Source: Maricaulis sp048270095 (GTDB lineage: Bacteria; Pseudomonadota; Alphaproteobacteria; Caulobacterales; Maricaulaceae). Taken from it: 64,000 bases of DNA. The notes beneath the pieces were generated by a model, which saw only the letters and a list, made by a program, of their open reading frames with translations, was not told where the DNA came from and made no database searches. How positions within the stretch are numbered: the first letter of the stretch is position 1; every line of letters begins with the position of its first letter. Shown one piece after another: positions 24,840-34,047 of this stretch. The DNA is taken from the NCBI RefSeq assembly GCF_048270095.1, contig NZ_JBLWTL010000002.1:124001-188000 (forward strand), written 5' to 3'. The translations under genes and the position numbers were made by a program.

Positions 24840-26717
24840 TCAAGGTGCCGTTTCGGCGCGCTTGGCCTCTACATAATCATTCACAAGTTCGGTCAGGACG
24901 GGCAGGGGCAAAGAGCCATTCGTCAGCACCACATCGTGGAATTCGCCGAAATCGAAGGCATCGCCCAATTGGGCTTGCGCGAAGTCACGCAGGGCCCGAA
25001 TGCGTATCTGGCCGATCTTATAGGCGGTCGCCTGGCCGGGCCAGACGATATAGCGCTCGACCTCGCGTGTGATTTCCTCCTCGGTGAAGGAGGTGTTGGT
25101 GCGCAGATAATCGATCGCATCCTGGCGCGTCCAGCGCATCGAATGGATACCGGTATCGACGACCAGCCGGCCGGCACGCCAGAGCTCATAGGAGAGGCGG
25201 CCGAAATCCTGGTAGGGGTCGGTGAACATTCCCATATCCTTGCCCAGGCTCTCGGCATAGAGCGCCCAGCCCTCACCGAAGGCCGGCAGGTAGAGCAGGC
25301 GCTGGAACATCGGCCTGTCGGCGGCTTCCAGCGCCAGGGTGAGCTGGAAGTGATGGCCCGGAATACCCTCATGATAGGCGAGCGTCTCCATCTGATAGAT
25401 GGGCAGGTTCCGCATGTTCAGCGTATTGGCGTAGAAGGTGCCGGGACGCGTGCCGTCCATGGTGCCGGTATTGTAGAAGGCGCTCGGTGCTCCGGCGGCC
25501 CGGTAGGGCTCGACCTCGCGGACCACCATTTCGCCGCGTGGCACAGTGTCGAAATAGTCTGGCAGCACACCGCGCACGCGGTCGAAGATTGCATTGACCT
25601 GCGTCATGTATTCGGCCCGGCCCTCATCAGTGCTGGGCAGGTAGAATTGCGGTTCGGAGCGCATGAATTCAAAGAATTCGGCCAGCGAACCCTCAAAGCC
25701 CACCTGCTCCATGATCGCCGCCATCTCGCCATGAATGCGGTCGATCTCCTCGAGGCCGGTCTGGTGAACCTCCTCGGGCGAGAGGTCATGCATGGTGGTG
25801 AAATTGGCCAGCTGAGCCTGGTAATAGGCCTCGCCGCGCGGCAGTTTCCAGGCCCCGTCGCGATCATCGCCCATCTCGCGATGACGCTCGAACATCGCGA
25901 GCAGATCGGTATAGGCCGGCCCGACCTGCTCCGTCAGGGCAGTGGCGGCGCGGGCGATCAGGTCGGCCTTGGCGTCATCGTCAATCTCCAGCGCCTCGAC
26001 CTTGGCGGTGAAATCGGCCAGCAGGGGCGAAGTCGTACCGCTTTCATCGAAGGGCGCACCAGCGACAAGCTGTGCGGTATTGTCGATTAGATAGGCGAAG
26101 GTGAAGCGGGGCGGCAGGACGCCGGCGGCGGCGCGCGTTTCGGCCTGGTCGATCAGCTCGCGCAGGATGGGTCCCATGCCGTCGAGACGGCGGATATAGG
26201 CTTCCGCCTGCTCGGCATTATTAATGCGGTGCTGGCTGATCAGCGTCGTCGCGAGGCCGGTATGCGGGCCAAACATCTGGGTGAAAATATAGCGCTGGTC
26301 GCGGAACTCGTAATTGCGGATCCCGGTCTGCTGGAGATATTCGAACACCCGGTAGGAGACCCGCGCCGTGGCGTCGAGGGCATCGATGTTGAAAGTATTA
26401 CGCAACTGGTCGAGCCGCTCGATGCGGCGGGCATTGGCGGCGGCGGCATCGGCTTCATCGACCGCATCCCAGCGGCCATAGGCGTCGAGATCATCAATCC
26501 GGCCCAGCGCCGTCTGGCCTTCCGGCGATCGCGCCAGATCCGCTTCAAACAGTTCGGCGAACCAGGCATTGAGCCGGGCCGTCTCGGTCTGTTCACTGGC
26601 GACTTCCTGCACGGTCGCAGTATCCGCGGCAGGGCTTGCCGATTGCTGTTGCGGCGAACAGGCGGCCATCAAGGCCAGCAATGACACCGCCATGGGTGTC
26701 TGGATTATACGACGCAT
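24840..26717 (-). CDS. DUF885 lipoprotein, metallopeptidase-like (copy 2)
   Basis: A 625-residue paralogue of the flanking genes. I use the ATG at 26717, which opens MRRIIQTPMAVSLLALMAAC, a lipoprotein signal with lipobox MAAC; the longer frame has no such signal. HEGIPGHH begins at residue 449 and is followed by FGEGWALYAESLGKDMG, the second part of the presumed metal site. It shares extended blocks with copy 3, such as the segments around GLEEIDRIHGEMAAIMEQVGFEGSL. Its stop is 11 bases before the start of copy 1, so these two are likely co-translated. Function unassigned. Confidence 0.82.
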   Translation of the reverse strand: MRRIIQTPMAVSLLALMAACSPQQQSASPAADTATVQEVASEQTETARLNAWFAELFEADLARSPEGQTALGRIDDLDAYGRWDAVDEADAAAANARRIERLDQLRNTFNIDALDATARVSYRVFEYLQQTGIRNYEFRDQRYIFTQMFGPHTGLATTLISQHRINNAEQAEAYIRRLDGMGPILRELIDQAETRAAAGVLPPRFTFAYLIDNTAQLVAGAPFDESGTTSPLLADFTAKVEALEIDDDAKADLIARAATALTEQVGPAYTDLLAMFERHREMGDDRDGAWKLPRGEAYYQAQLANFTTMHDLSPEEVHQTGLEEIDRIHGEMAAIMEQVGFEGSLAEFFEFMRSEPQFYLPSTDEGRAEYMTQVNAIFDRVRGVLPDYFDTVPRGEMVVREVEPYRAAGAPSAFYNTGTMDGTRPGTFYANTLNMRNLPIYQMETLAYHEGIPGHHFQLTLALEAADRPMFQRLLYLPAFGEGWALYAESLGKDMGMFTDPYQDFGRLSYELWRAGRLVVDTGIHSMRWTRQDAIDYLRTNTSFTEEEITREVERYIVWPGQATAYKIGQIRIRALRDFAQAQLGDAFDFGEFHDVVLTNGSLPLPVLTELVNDYVEAKRAETAP

Positions 26718-26859
26718 CTTGTTTTCCCCGATGTCTGCCGCCGGTAATCCTGCGAGGCTTTCGCCTGCGTCCGGCTTGATCATATCCGGACGGTACCGTC
26801 AGCGGATATTCCAGTGCGGTCAAGACCTGCATACGGACGAAAGACCGCCAGGCTGGCGC

Positions 26860-26890
26860 GGCCGGAGGCGGGCGTATGCCGCCTCCGGCC
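26860..26890 (-). terminator. Strong hairpin after DUF885 copy 3
   Basis: GGCCGGAGGCGG (26860-26871) and CCGCCTCCGGCC (26879-26890) form a perfect 12-base-pair stem directly after the copy 3 stop. There is no T run, so it may be a weak terminator or an RNA-stabilising structure that lets copies 2 and 1 be expressed differently. Confidence 0.6.
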
Positions 26891-26896
26891 AGCGGA

Positions 26897-28777
26897 TCAG
26901 TCGGCGCTGCGGGCCGCGAGCGTGTCGGCGATATAGCCGTCGACCAGTTCCTCGAGCAGGGTCAGCGGCACCGAGCCATGGGTCAGGACCACATCGTGGA
27001 ACTCGCCCCAGTCGAAGTCATCACCGAGCTGATCCATTGCCCGCTGGCGCAGCTCGAGAATGGTGAGCATGCCGACCTTGTAGGACACGGCCTGGCCCGG
27101 CCAGACGATATAGCGGCGGATCTCGCTCTGGATATCGGTGTCGGCCATCGGCGTGTTGTGCGTCATGTAGTCGACCGCCTGCTGCTCGGTCCAGTGCAGG
27201 TCATGAATGCCGGTATCGACGACCAGACGGGCCGCGCGGAAGACCTCATAGGAGAGGCGGCCGAAATCCATATAGGGGTCAGTAAAGAAGCCCATATCCT
27301 TGCCGAGACTTTCGGCATAGAGCGCCCAGCCCTCGCCATAGGCGGAATACCAGGTCAGGCGCTGGAACATCGGCGCGCCTTCGAGTTCCTGGGCCAGCGA
27401 GCTCTGGAAATGGTGACCGGGCGCGCCCTCATGATAGGCGAGGGTCTCCATCTGATAAGTCGGGCTTTCCGCCATGTTGGCGAGGTTGATGTAGTAGGCG
27501 CCGGGGCGGGAGCCATCGAGCGAGCCGGGTTCGTAGAAGGCGCCGGTTGCGGTGGTGATGCGGTATTCCTCGACCGCGCGCACTTCCAGATCTGCCGCCG
27601 GCAATTGCCCGAAATAGTCCGGCGACGCTTCCATGACGCGATCAATGATCGCGGTGGCATCGGCGAGATAGGCGGCGCGGCCGTCGTCTGTATCGGCATA
27701 GTAGAATTGCGGATCGGTACGCAGGAAGGCGAAGAATTCCTGCAGCGTGCCTTCAAATCCGACCTGTTCCATGATGGCGCGCATTTCGTCATGAATGCGG
27801 GCAACTTCGTCCAGACCCGTCTGATGAATATCGGCGGCGGTGAGGTCGGTGCGAGTGGTGTAATTGGTCAGCTGACTGCGATAATATTCCTCGCCATCGG
27901 GCAGGGCCCAGGCGCCGTCATTGCGGCCGTCGGCCAGTTCAGCGTGACGCCCCATCACCTCGATCAGATGCTGGTAGGCTGGTGCGACACCATCGGTCAG
28001 CGCCGTGACGGCACGGTCGATCAGGGCCGTCTTCTCGGCATCATCAATATCGAGCGCTTCGACCTTGGAGCGGAAATCGGCCAGTAGCGGCGAATCCTCG
28101 CCACTGTCGTCGAAGGGCGCGCCGGTGATGAAGCGCTGCGCCGCGCCGATCACGATCGGATAGGCGAAGGCTGGCGCGATAATGCCGGCCTGCGCCTGCT
28201 CATCGGCCTGTGCGGTGTGGATGTCGAGCGTGTCGCCCAGGCTGGACAGACGGCTGAGATAGGCCTCGGCCTGGTCAAGGTTTTCGACCTTGTGATAGCC
28301 GATCAGCAGGGTCGGCATGCCGGTATGCGGGCCGAAGAACTGGGTGAAAGTATAATTATGGTCGCGGAACTCGCCCTGTTGAGCGTCATTGGCGGTGATG
28401 AATTCGGCGAAACGCCAGCTGACCTGGGCGTCTTCGGTCAGCGCGTCATAGTCGAAATTCTCCTGCATGTAGCGCAGGCGGTCGGCGGCGCGTTGCAGCC
28501 AGGCGCGGAAGGCTTCCTCGGAGGGATCATCCCATTGGCCATAGGCTTCCAGATCGTCAAGCATGCCCAGATAGGTCTTGCCCTCGGGGGAGTAGGCCAG
28601 TTCGGCCGCGAACTGTTCGTCGAACCAGGCATTGAGACGCTCGGTCTCGCTCTGAACCGCAGCGGTCTCGGCGGTCGCGGCGGCGGTTGGCGCCGCCGGG
28701 GTTTCGCTGGTTTGCGGTGAGCAGGCGGCGAGCAGAACCAGTGCGCTGGTGCTGGCCAGGAATGAGCGGAATGACAT
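26897..28777 (-). CDS. DUF885 lipoprotein, metallopeptidase-like (copy 3)
   Basis: A 626-residue protein, the first of the three in transcription order. The start MSFRSFLASTSALVLLAAC is a lipoprotein signal with lipobox LAAC. The signature is HEGAPGHH from residue 449, one substitution from the other copies, followed by YGEGWALYAESLGKDMG and YIVWPGQAVSYKVGML. It is separated from copy 2 by 179 bases that contain the strong hairpin and no gene. Its upstream region is shared with divergent fliQ and contains TTAA half-sites. Function unassigned beyond the DUF885 family. Confidence 0.83.
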   Translation of the reverse strand: MSFRSFLASTSALVLLAACSPQTSETPAAPTAAATAETAAVQSETERLNAWFDEQFAAELAYSPEGKTYLGMLDDLEAYGQWDDPSEEAFRAWLQRAADRLRYMQENFDYDALTEDAQVSWRFAEFITANDAQQGEFRDHNYTFTQFFGPHTGMPTLLIGYHKVENLDQAEAYLSRLSSLGDTLDIHTAQADEQAQAGIIAPAFAYPIVIGAAQRFITGAPFDDSGEDSPLLADFRSKVEALDIDDAEKTALIDRAVTALTDGVAPAYQHLIEVMGRHAELADGRNDGAWALPDGEEYYRSQLTNYTTRTDLTAADIHQTGLDEVARIHDEMRAIMEQVGFEGTLQEFFAFLRTDPQFYYADTDDGRAAYLADATAIIDRVMEASPDYFGQLPAADLEVRAVEEYRITTATGAFYEPGSLDGSRPGAYYINLANMAESPTYQMETLAYHEGAPGHHFQSSLAQELEGAPMFQRLTWYSAYGEGWALYAESLGKDMGFFTDPYMDFGRLSYEVFRAARLVVDTGIHDLHWTEQQAVDYMTHNTPMADTDIQSEIRRYIVWPGQAVSYKVGMLTILELRQRAMDQLGDDFDWGEFHDVVLTHGSVPLTLLEELVDGYIADTLAARSAD

Positions 28778-28798
28778 GGTTGTTGAACCCCCGAATGG

Positions 28799-28852
28799 TT
28801 AAGAATTGACTCTTTCTTAACGTGCGCGGGCCAAGCGTAAAGATAATTAACC
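28799..28852 (+). promoter_or_regulatory. Candidate CtrA-regulated promoter region of fliQ
   Basis: TTAA (28799-28802), TTAAC (28817-28821) and TTAACC (28847-28852) lie 40-90 bases before the fliQ GTG. None has the exact N7 spacing to a second TTAA, so this is a set of half-sites. fliQ is a CtrA class II promoter in Caulobacter, hence the call. Confidence 0.4.
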
Positions 28853-28889
28853 GTAATAGCGATTCTCTTGACCGGCTGAGGCCTGACAC

Positions 28890-29153
28890 GTGACCGGACC
28901 TGAAGTCCTCGACTTTGCACGCGATGCCATCTGGCTGACTCTCGCCATGGCAGGACCGATCATGTTGACGGGCCTGACCGTCGGGATCGTAATCGCGCTC
29001 TTCCAGGCCCTGACCCAGATCCAGGAAATGACTCTGGTCTTCGTGCCCAAGATCATCGCCATTTTCGTCTCGATGCTGATCTTCCTGCCGCTGATGGGCG
29101 CGCTCTTGTCCGCCTTCATGGCCGGGGTCATCGAGCGGATCGTCAATCCATGA
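28890..29153 (+). CDS. fliQ: Flagellar type III export protein FliQ
   Basis: Export-gate subunit of 87 residues with a GTG start. Two membrane segments (about residues 16-38 and 51-72) and the motifs LTVGIVIALFQALTQIQEMT and FVPKIIAIFVSMLIFLP are diagnostic of FliQ. Its stop overlaps the fliR start by four bases (ATGA). It begins a fliQ-fliR-flhB-cckA transcription unit. Confidence 0.96.
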   Translation: MTGPEVLDFARDAIWLTLAMAGPIMLTGLTVGIVIALFQALTQIQEMTLVFVPKIIAIFVSMLIFLPLMGALLSAFMAGVIERIVNP

Positions 29154-29902
29154 TTCCCGATCTGCCAGGGCTTGTCTTCGCCGCCGGACTGGTGTTTGCG
29201 CGTGTCGGGTCGATTCTGATGCTGATGCCCGGCTTTGCCGAGCCCAGCATTCCGATGCGGATCCGGCTCTCCTTCGCCCTGCTGGTGGCGCTGATCCTCG
29301 GTCCGGTCATCGCGCCGATCCTGCCGCCCATGCCCGCAGCCCCCTTGCCAATCGCCGGTCTGGTGATTGGCGAAATGCTGATCGGGCTGATGATTGGCGG
29401 GATTGCGCGCATGCTGATGGCGATGGCGGCGATTGCCGGCCAGGTGATCGGCATGCAGAGCGGGCTCGCCTTTGCACAGACCTTCGATCCATCCCAGGGG
29501 CAGCAGGGCGCGATTTTCTCCACCCTGCTCAACCTGACCTTCCTGATCCTGATGTTCGCGACCAATCTGCATCATCTCCTTCTGCTGGCGGCGAGTAATT
29601 CCTATCTCGTCTTCCCGCCGGGCGAATTGCCGCCCATGGCCGATGCGGCCGCCTGGGCGTTGCAGGCCTTCACGGATGCCTTCCGGCTCGGCGTCCAGAT
29701 TGCGGCGCCGATGATCGTGTTCGGACTGGTTTTCTACCTGGCGCTTGGCGTGCTCTCACGCCTCATGCCGCAGGCGCAGATCTTCTTCATCGCCATGCCG
29801 TCCAACATCATGGTCGGCCTGTTCATCCTCACGATATCGCTGGGTGCCATGAGCGCCGTCTGGCTCGACCGCATGCGCCAGTTCGCGATTGATCTGAACT
29901 GA
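29150..29902 (+). CDS. fliR: Flagellar type III export protein FliR
   Basis: Export-gate subunit, 250 residues with about six membrane segments. Typical FliR motifs are FARVGSILMLMPGFAEPSIP at the N-terminus, GEMLIGLMIGGIARMLMAM, and IGMQSGLAFAQTFDPSQGQQ. Length is normal. It overlaps fliQ and is followed by flhB after ten bases. Confidence 0.96.
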   Translation: MIPDLPGLVFAAGLVFARVGSILMLMPGFAEPSIPMRIRLSFALLVALILGPVIAPILPPMPAAPLPIAGLVIGEMLIGLMIGGIARMLMAMAAIAGQVIGMQSGLAFAQTFDPSQGQQGAIFSTLLNLTFLILMFATNLHHLLLLAASNSYLVFPPGELPPMADAAAWALQAFTDAFRLGVQIAAPMIVFGLVFYLALGVLSRLMPQAQIFFIAMPSNIMVGLFILTISLGAMSAVWLDRMRQFAIDLN

Positions 29903-29912
29903 GGGGGGCGAG

Positions 29913-31001
29913 ATGGCCGAAGGCGAAGACGAAAGTCAGAAAACCGAGGAACCGACCCAGAAGAAGCTCGATGATGCGCGCGAGAAGGGCGATGTCGCCA
30001 AGTCGCAGGAAATCCCCGGCTGGTTCATCCTGGCGGCCGGACTGGCCCTGCTCAGCTTCATTTTTCCGGCGATGGCCCGCAATCTCGCCGGCACGCTGGT
30101 CGTATATCTCGAACAGCCCGAGGCCTTTGCCGTCGAACCGCACGCCGTGCTTTCGATGATGCGCCAGACAGCCTGGCATGTTGCGGTCATTGTCGGCGTG
30201 CCGATCCTGGTGCTCGCCGGGGCCGGTTTCGCCGGACATTACCTGCAGCAGGGCATGATTTTCACCACCGAAAAAATGCAGCCCAAACTCTCCAAGATCA
30301 ATCCGGTCGAGGGCTTCAAGCGTGTGTTCGGGCCGCAGGGCGTCGCCAACTTCCTCAAGGGGATTGGCAAGATGGCACTGGTCGGGCTGGCGGTGTTTGT
30401 GGTGCTGTATCCGAAACGCGATCTACTGGCGGGCATGCCCGCACTCGACGTCTCGGACATCCTGGTCCTGGTGCGCACAATCTCGATTGAACTCATGCTC
30501 GCCTGCCTGGTGGTCTACGCCATGATTGCCGCAGCCGATTTCGCCTTCCAGAAACAGAGTTTCATGAAGCGCAATCGCATGTCCAAGCAGGAAATCAAGG
30601 ACGAGCACAAGAATTCCGAGGGCGATCCGCACGTCAAGGCGAAGCTGCGCCAATTGCGCCATGAGCGCTCGCAGCGCCGGATGATGGCGCGGGTGCCCGA
30701 GGCGACCGTGATCATCACCAATCCGACCCACTACGCGGTGGCGCTCCTGTACGAACAGGGCAAGACCACGGCGCCGATCTGCCTGGCGCTGGGGGTGGAT
30801 GAAGTGGCGCTGCGGATTCGCGAAGTGGCCAAGGAGCATGACATCCCGATCGTCGAGGATCCGCCGCTGGCGCGGGCCCTGTTCGCGACGGCCGAGCTGG
30901 ACCAGGAGATTCCGGTCGACCATTTCAAGGCTGTCGCCAAGATTATCGGCTATGTGCTGTCGCTTTCACGCGGTCGCGCACAATACGCTCCAAGCGAGTA
31001 G
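29913..31001 (+). CDS. flhB: Flagellar export switch protein FlhB
   Basis: Membrane protein that switches export from rod/hook to filament substrates by autocleavage. The 362-residue protein has the N-terminal DESQKTEEPTQKKLDDAREKG, four membrane segments between about residues 30 and 210, a basic linker and the autocleavage motif NPTH (in VIITNPTHYAVAL) near residue 270. It lies ten bases after fliR and 39 bases before cckA. Confidence 0.97.
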   Translation: MAEGEDESQKTEEPTQKKLDDAREKGDVAKSQEIPGWFILAAGLALLSFIFPAMARNLAGTLVVYLEQPEAFAVEPHAVLSMMRQTAWHVAVIVGVPILVLAGAGFAGHYLQQGMIFTTEKMQPKLSKINPVEGFKRVFGPQGVANFLKGIGKMALVGLAVFVVLYPKRDLLAGMPALDVSDILVLVRTISIELMLACLVVYAMIAAADFAFQKQSFMKRNRMSKQEIKDEHKNSEGDPHVKAKLRQLRHERSQRRMMARVPEATVIITNPTHYAVALLYEQGKTTAPICLALGVDEVALRIREVAKEHDIPIVEDPPLARALFATAELDQEIPVDHFKAVAKIIGYVLSLSRGRAQYAPSE

Positions 31002-31040
31002 TCTGTACCGCAAGCTTTTTGATTCGTGCTGGAGCCTCCC

Positions 31041-33590
31041 ATGGCTGAACTGCCCGCCCATGATCCTGCCGCCCGGCCCGCTGCTGCGCGCAAGTCCTTC
31101 TGGTCCAAACCCTTTGGCCGCGTCGCCTTCTGGGTCTGCGTCTTTATTGTGGCCTTGGCGGCCCTGGCCGCGCTGTTCGCTGCGGGTCAGGATGGCTGGC
31201 AGGGTTTTGTCCTGCTGTCGGGCCTGGCCGCGATCGGTTTCCTGGTGCTCTACGCGATCGCGGCCGGTGAAACCGCCGGGCGCAGCATGCGCAAACGCAT
31301 CAATCAGAATCAGGCGCCCAGCGCAGCCATGCTCGCCGGCCAGGCCATGGAATCCTTTCCCGATCCGGTCCTGATGACCGACCAACGCGGTGCGGCGCGC
31401 TGGGCCAATGCGGCCTATCGTGACCTGGCCAAGGCCACGACCGGTTTCGGCCAGAGCTTCGGCATCCCCGGGATTGACCGTATCTGGGCCGGTGCCGGTG
31501 GCGGCGATGGCGCGGTCTACCGGCTGGCACGGACCGCGGCGCGCGGCGAGGGCGCCTGTGAAATGCTGCCGCCGCTCGACCTCGCCGATGGCGCGATTGG
31601 CCAGTTCCACCTCGAAGCCCTGCCACAACCCGATCAGATGATCCTGTGGCGGCTGACGCCCGTCGGCGACCGATCCATGGGGCAGGCCTCCTCCATGGCG
31701 GACTGGTCGCAGCACGCTCCTGTCGGCCTGTTCTCGCTGCGCGCCAGCGGCGAGATCGCGATGGGCAATGCGACCTTGCGCGAATGGCTCGGCCTGATTG
31801 ATGGCCAGGGTTTTCCAATGCTCGGCGATGTGCTGACCGGCGATGGCGCCAAAGCGGTGCTGCAGGCACGCGGCGGCGAGGGCGTGACCCGTGTCGATTG
31901 CCGTCTGCGGGCCCGCGACGGCATTGAAAGCCCGGTTGTTGTGGCGATTGAATGGGCGCCCGGCGAACCCTCGATCGGCCGCGGCGTGCTCTATGGCCTG
32001 TCCCCGACCGGTTCGCCGCCGGGTGTGGCCCAGTCCATGGGCGAGGCACGCCCGGCCGGCCGCACGCTCGACGACATGTTTGCCAGCGCCCCCTTCGGTG
32101 TCGTCCGCCTGGATGGTGCCGATCCGGAAAGCGCCATGATCGAGGACGTCAATCCGGCCCTGGTCCAGCTCTCCGGTGGCAAGGCGATCCCCGGGGTCAA
32201 GTTCCGCGAGATCTTCAACTGGGAAGACGGTCGTTCGGCGACCGATGCCTTCGCGGTCGCGATGGCCGGTGGCAAGGAGCCGGCCGAGGCGCGGCTCGCC
32301 AGCGAGGCGGCGACCTATGTCCACCTCGCCTTCGCGCCGGCCCGCGGCGGCAAGCGCGTCGCCTACATCATCGATGTGACGGCGTGGAAGGAACTCGAGC
32401 GGCAATTCTCCCAGGCCAATAAAATGCAGGCGGTTGGTCAGCTGGCCGGCGGGGTGGCGCACGACTTCAACAATCTGCTCACCGCCGTGCGGCTCAATTG
32501 CGATGAGCTGCTCAACCGTCACCCGGTTGGCGACCCCGATTATGGCGAGCTGCAATCGATCAACCAGACCGTGGTTCGCGCCGCCGGCCTGGTGCGCAAA
32601 CTGCTCGCCTTCTCGCGCAAGCAGACTTTCCGCATGGAAGCGATGGATATCGGCGACCTCCTGTCCGACGTCTCGGTCCTGTTGCGCCAGATCGTCGAAG
32701 AGACCGTCAGGCTCGACATTATCCATGGCCGCGATGTGCCGTTGATCAAGGTGGACAAGGGCCAGCTGGAAACGGCCATCATCAATCTGGCCGCCAATGC
32801 CCGTGACGCGATGCGTGACCAGGGTGGTGGCTCGCTGGTGATCCGCACCGCCGTGCTCTCCGACGAAGATGTGCGCAAGGCCGGTGGACCCAATCCGCGG
32901 CCCGGTCCGTGGGTTTCGATCGCCGTCAGCGATGAAGGCCATGGCATGGATGCCGAGACGCTGGAGAAGATTTTCGAGCCTTTCTTCACCACCAAGGAAG
33001 CGGGCAAGGGCACTGGTCTGGGTCTCGCCACGGTCTATGGGATCGTCAAACAGTCCGGCGGTTTCCTGTTTGCCAATTCGGACGTCGGCAAGGGCACGAC
33101 TTTCACCATCTATCTGCCCGGCCATGTGCCAAGCGAGGCCGAAACGGCCGAATTCAAACAGGCCGAGGAAGCGCGCACCGTTGAGCCGGCACCGTCCGAT
33201 CTGTCCGGCCATGGCCGTATCCTGCTGGTCGAGGACGAGGATGCGGTGCGCAATATCGCCGCCAAGACCCTGGTCAAGCGCGGTTATGACGTGGTCGAGG
33301 CCTGTGATGGCGAGGAAGCCTATGAAATCCTCGAGGAGGATGAGGAGGGCTTCGACCTTCTGCTCTCCGATGTCGTGATGCCCGGGCTGGATGGCCCCGG
33401 TCTGCTGCAAAAGGCCCGGCATATGCTGAATGATACGCGTGTCGTCTTCATCTCCGGCTATGCCGCCGAGGAATTCTCCAAGACGCTGTCGGAAGAACAG
33501 GAAGTCTCCTTCCTGCCCAAGCCCTTCACGCTCATCCAGCTGGCCGAGAAGGTGAAGCAGGAAATGTTGAAGCGGGCGGAAAAGAGCTGA
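31041..33590 (+). CDS. cckA: Hybrid histidine kinase CckA
   Basis: The cell-cycle kinase/phosphatase that feeds the CtrA phosphorelay through ChpT. I use the ATG at 31041 with GGAG six bases upstream instead of the GTG at 31026; this gives 849 residues. Two membrane segments lie at about residues 25-75, followed by PAS-like regions (about 110-380), the H-box AVGQLAGGVAHDFNNLLTAV with phosphorylated His474, the ATPase domain (NLAANARDAM, FEPFFTTKEAGKGTGLGLA) and a receiver with Asp777 in LLLSDVVMPGLDG. The H-box sequence and position after flhB match Caulobacter CckA, which is shorter (about 690 residues); the extra length lies in the sensory part. Confidence 0.9.
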   Translation: MAELPAHDPAARPAAARKSFWSKPFGRVAFWVCVFIVALAALAALFAAGQDGWQGFVLLSGLAAIGFLVLYAIAAGETAGRSMRKRINQNQAPSAAMLAGQAMESFPDPVLMTDQRGAARWANAAYRDLAKATTGFGQSFGIPGIDRIWAGAGGGDGAVYRLARTAARGEGACEMLPPLDLADGAIGQFHLEALPQPDQMILWRLTPVGDRSMGQASSMADWSQHAPVGLFSLRASGEIAMGNATLREWLGLIDGQGFPMLGDVLTGDGAKAVLQARGGEGVTRVDCRLRARDGIESPVVVAIEWAPGEPSIGRGVLYGLSPTGSPPGVAQSMGEARPAGRTLDDMFASAPFGVVRLDGADPESAMIEDVNPALVQLSGGKAIPGVKFREIFNWEDGRSATDAFAVAMAGGKEPAEARLASEAATYVHLAFAPARGGKRVAYIIDVTAWKELERQFSQANKMQAVGQLAGGVAHDFNNLLTAVRLNCDELLNRHPVGDPDYGELQSINQTVVRAAGLVRKLLAFSRKQTFRMEAMDIGDLLSDVSVLLRQIVEETVRLDIIHGRDVPLIKVDKGQLETAIINLAANARDAMRDQGGGSLVIRTAVLSDEDVRKAGGPNPRPGPWVSIAVSDEGHGMDAETLEKIFEPFFTTKEAGKGTGLGLATVYGIVKQSGGFLFANSDVGKGTTFTIYLPGHVPSEAETAEFKQAEEARTVEPAPSDLSGHGRILLVEDEDAVRNIAAKTLVKRGYDVVEACDGEEAYEILEEDEEGFDLLLSDVVMPGLDGPGLLQKARHMLNDTRVVFISGYAAEEFSKTLSEEQEVSFLPKPFTLIQLAEKVKQEMLKRAEKS

Positions 33591-33656
33591 CGCCTGTACC
33601 AAAATCTCCACGCGGCGTGCCGCTGGAGGTTTGCTGGCCCTCCCCAGGTGGGAGGT

Positions 33657-33723
33657 GTGTGGGACGCCGGCGAATGCCGGGTAACGCGTATGATTTAAGT
33701 GTGACATCCGAGACGTCCCACAC
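33657..33723. repeat. Inverted repeat with 10-base arms
   Basis: GTGTGGGACG (33657-33666) and CGTCCCACAC (33714-33723) are exact reverse complements 47 bases apart. Between them is another small dyad (CCGGCGAATGCCGG). The layout resembles a small dispersed intergenic repeat rather than a terminator. Confidence 0.55.
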
Positions 33724-33965
33724 GTGCAGTTTTCCCGTTGCCTCTCGGCCCCGTTTCCAATCCAATCGGGTATTCGGGTCGGGCGTGTAGTGCCGTCAGA
33801 CCTGAAAGGACGCCCTGCCAGTGCGCGGGATGTCACCCCTCTGCCCGGACAGGCTGCACGCTCCCGACCGCCGCGACTGACTGAGCTCGTGCCTCCCGTG
33901 CGACCGGAACGGCTGAGGTATGCGCCAGGCGCGAGGGGGCGGGGATAACATCACCAAAAATTCGC

Positions 33966-34047
33966 CATCCTGACGAAAGTCAGGACCTCGAACGACCAGG
34001 CTCCGACCCTGTCACGTCGAGGTCCCTGCGTATGCCGGGATGACGTG
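33966..34047. repeat. Imperfect long inverted repeat
   Basis: The inner arms GGACCTCGA (33983-33991) and TCGAGGTCC (34017-34025) are exact complements; the outer parts (ATCCTGACGAAAGTCA and the region ending GGGATGACG) continue the symmetry with mismatches. Related elements are common in intergenic regions of alphaproteobacteria; copy number elsewhere cannot be judged from this window. Confidence 0.5.

Noticed and set aside
30966..33836. Open frame of 956 codons on the minus strand across cckA
   Set aside because: It is the antisense shadow of a high-GC gene; the plus-strand frame has complete kinase and receiver motifs, and the shadow product has none.
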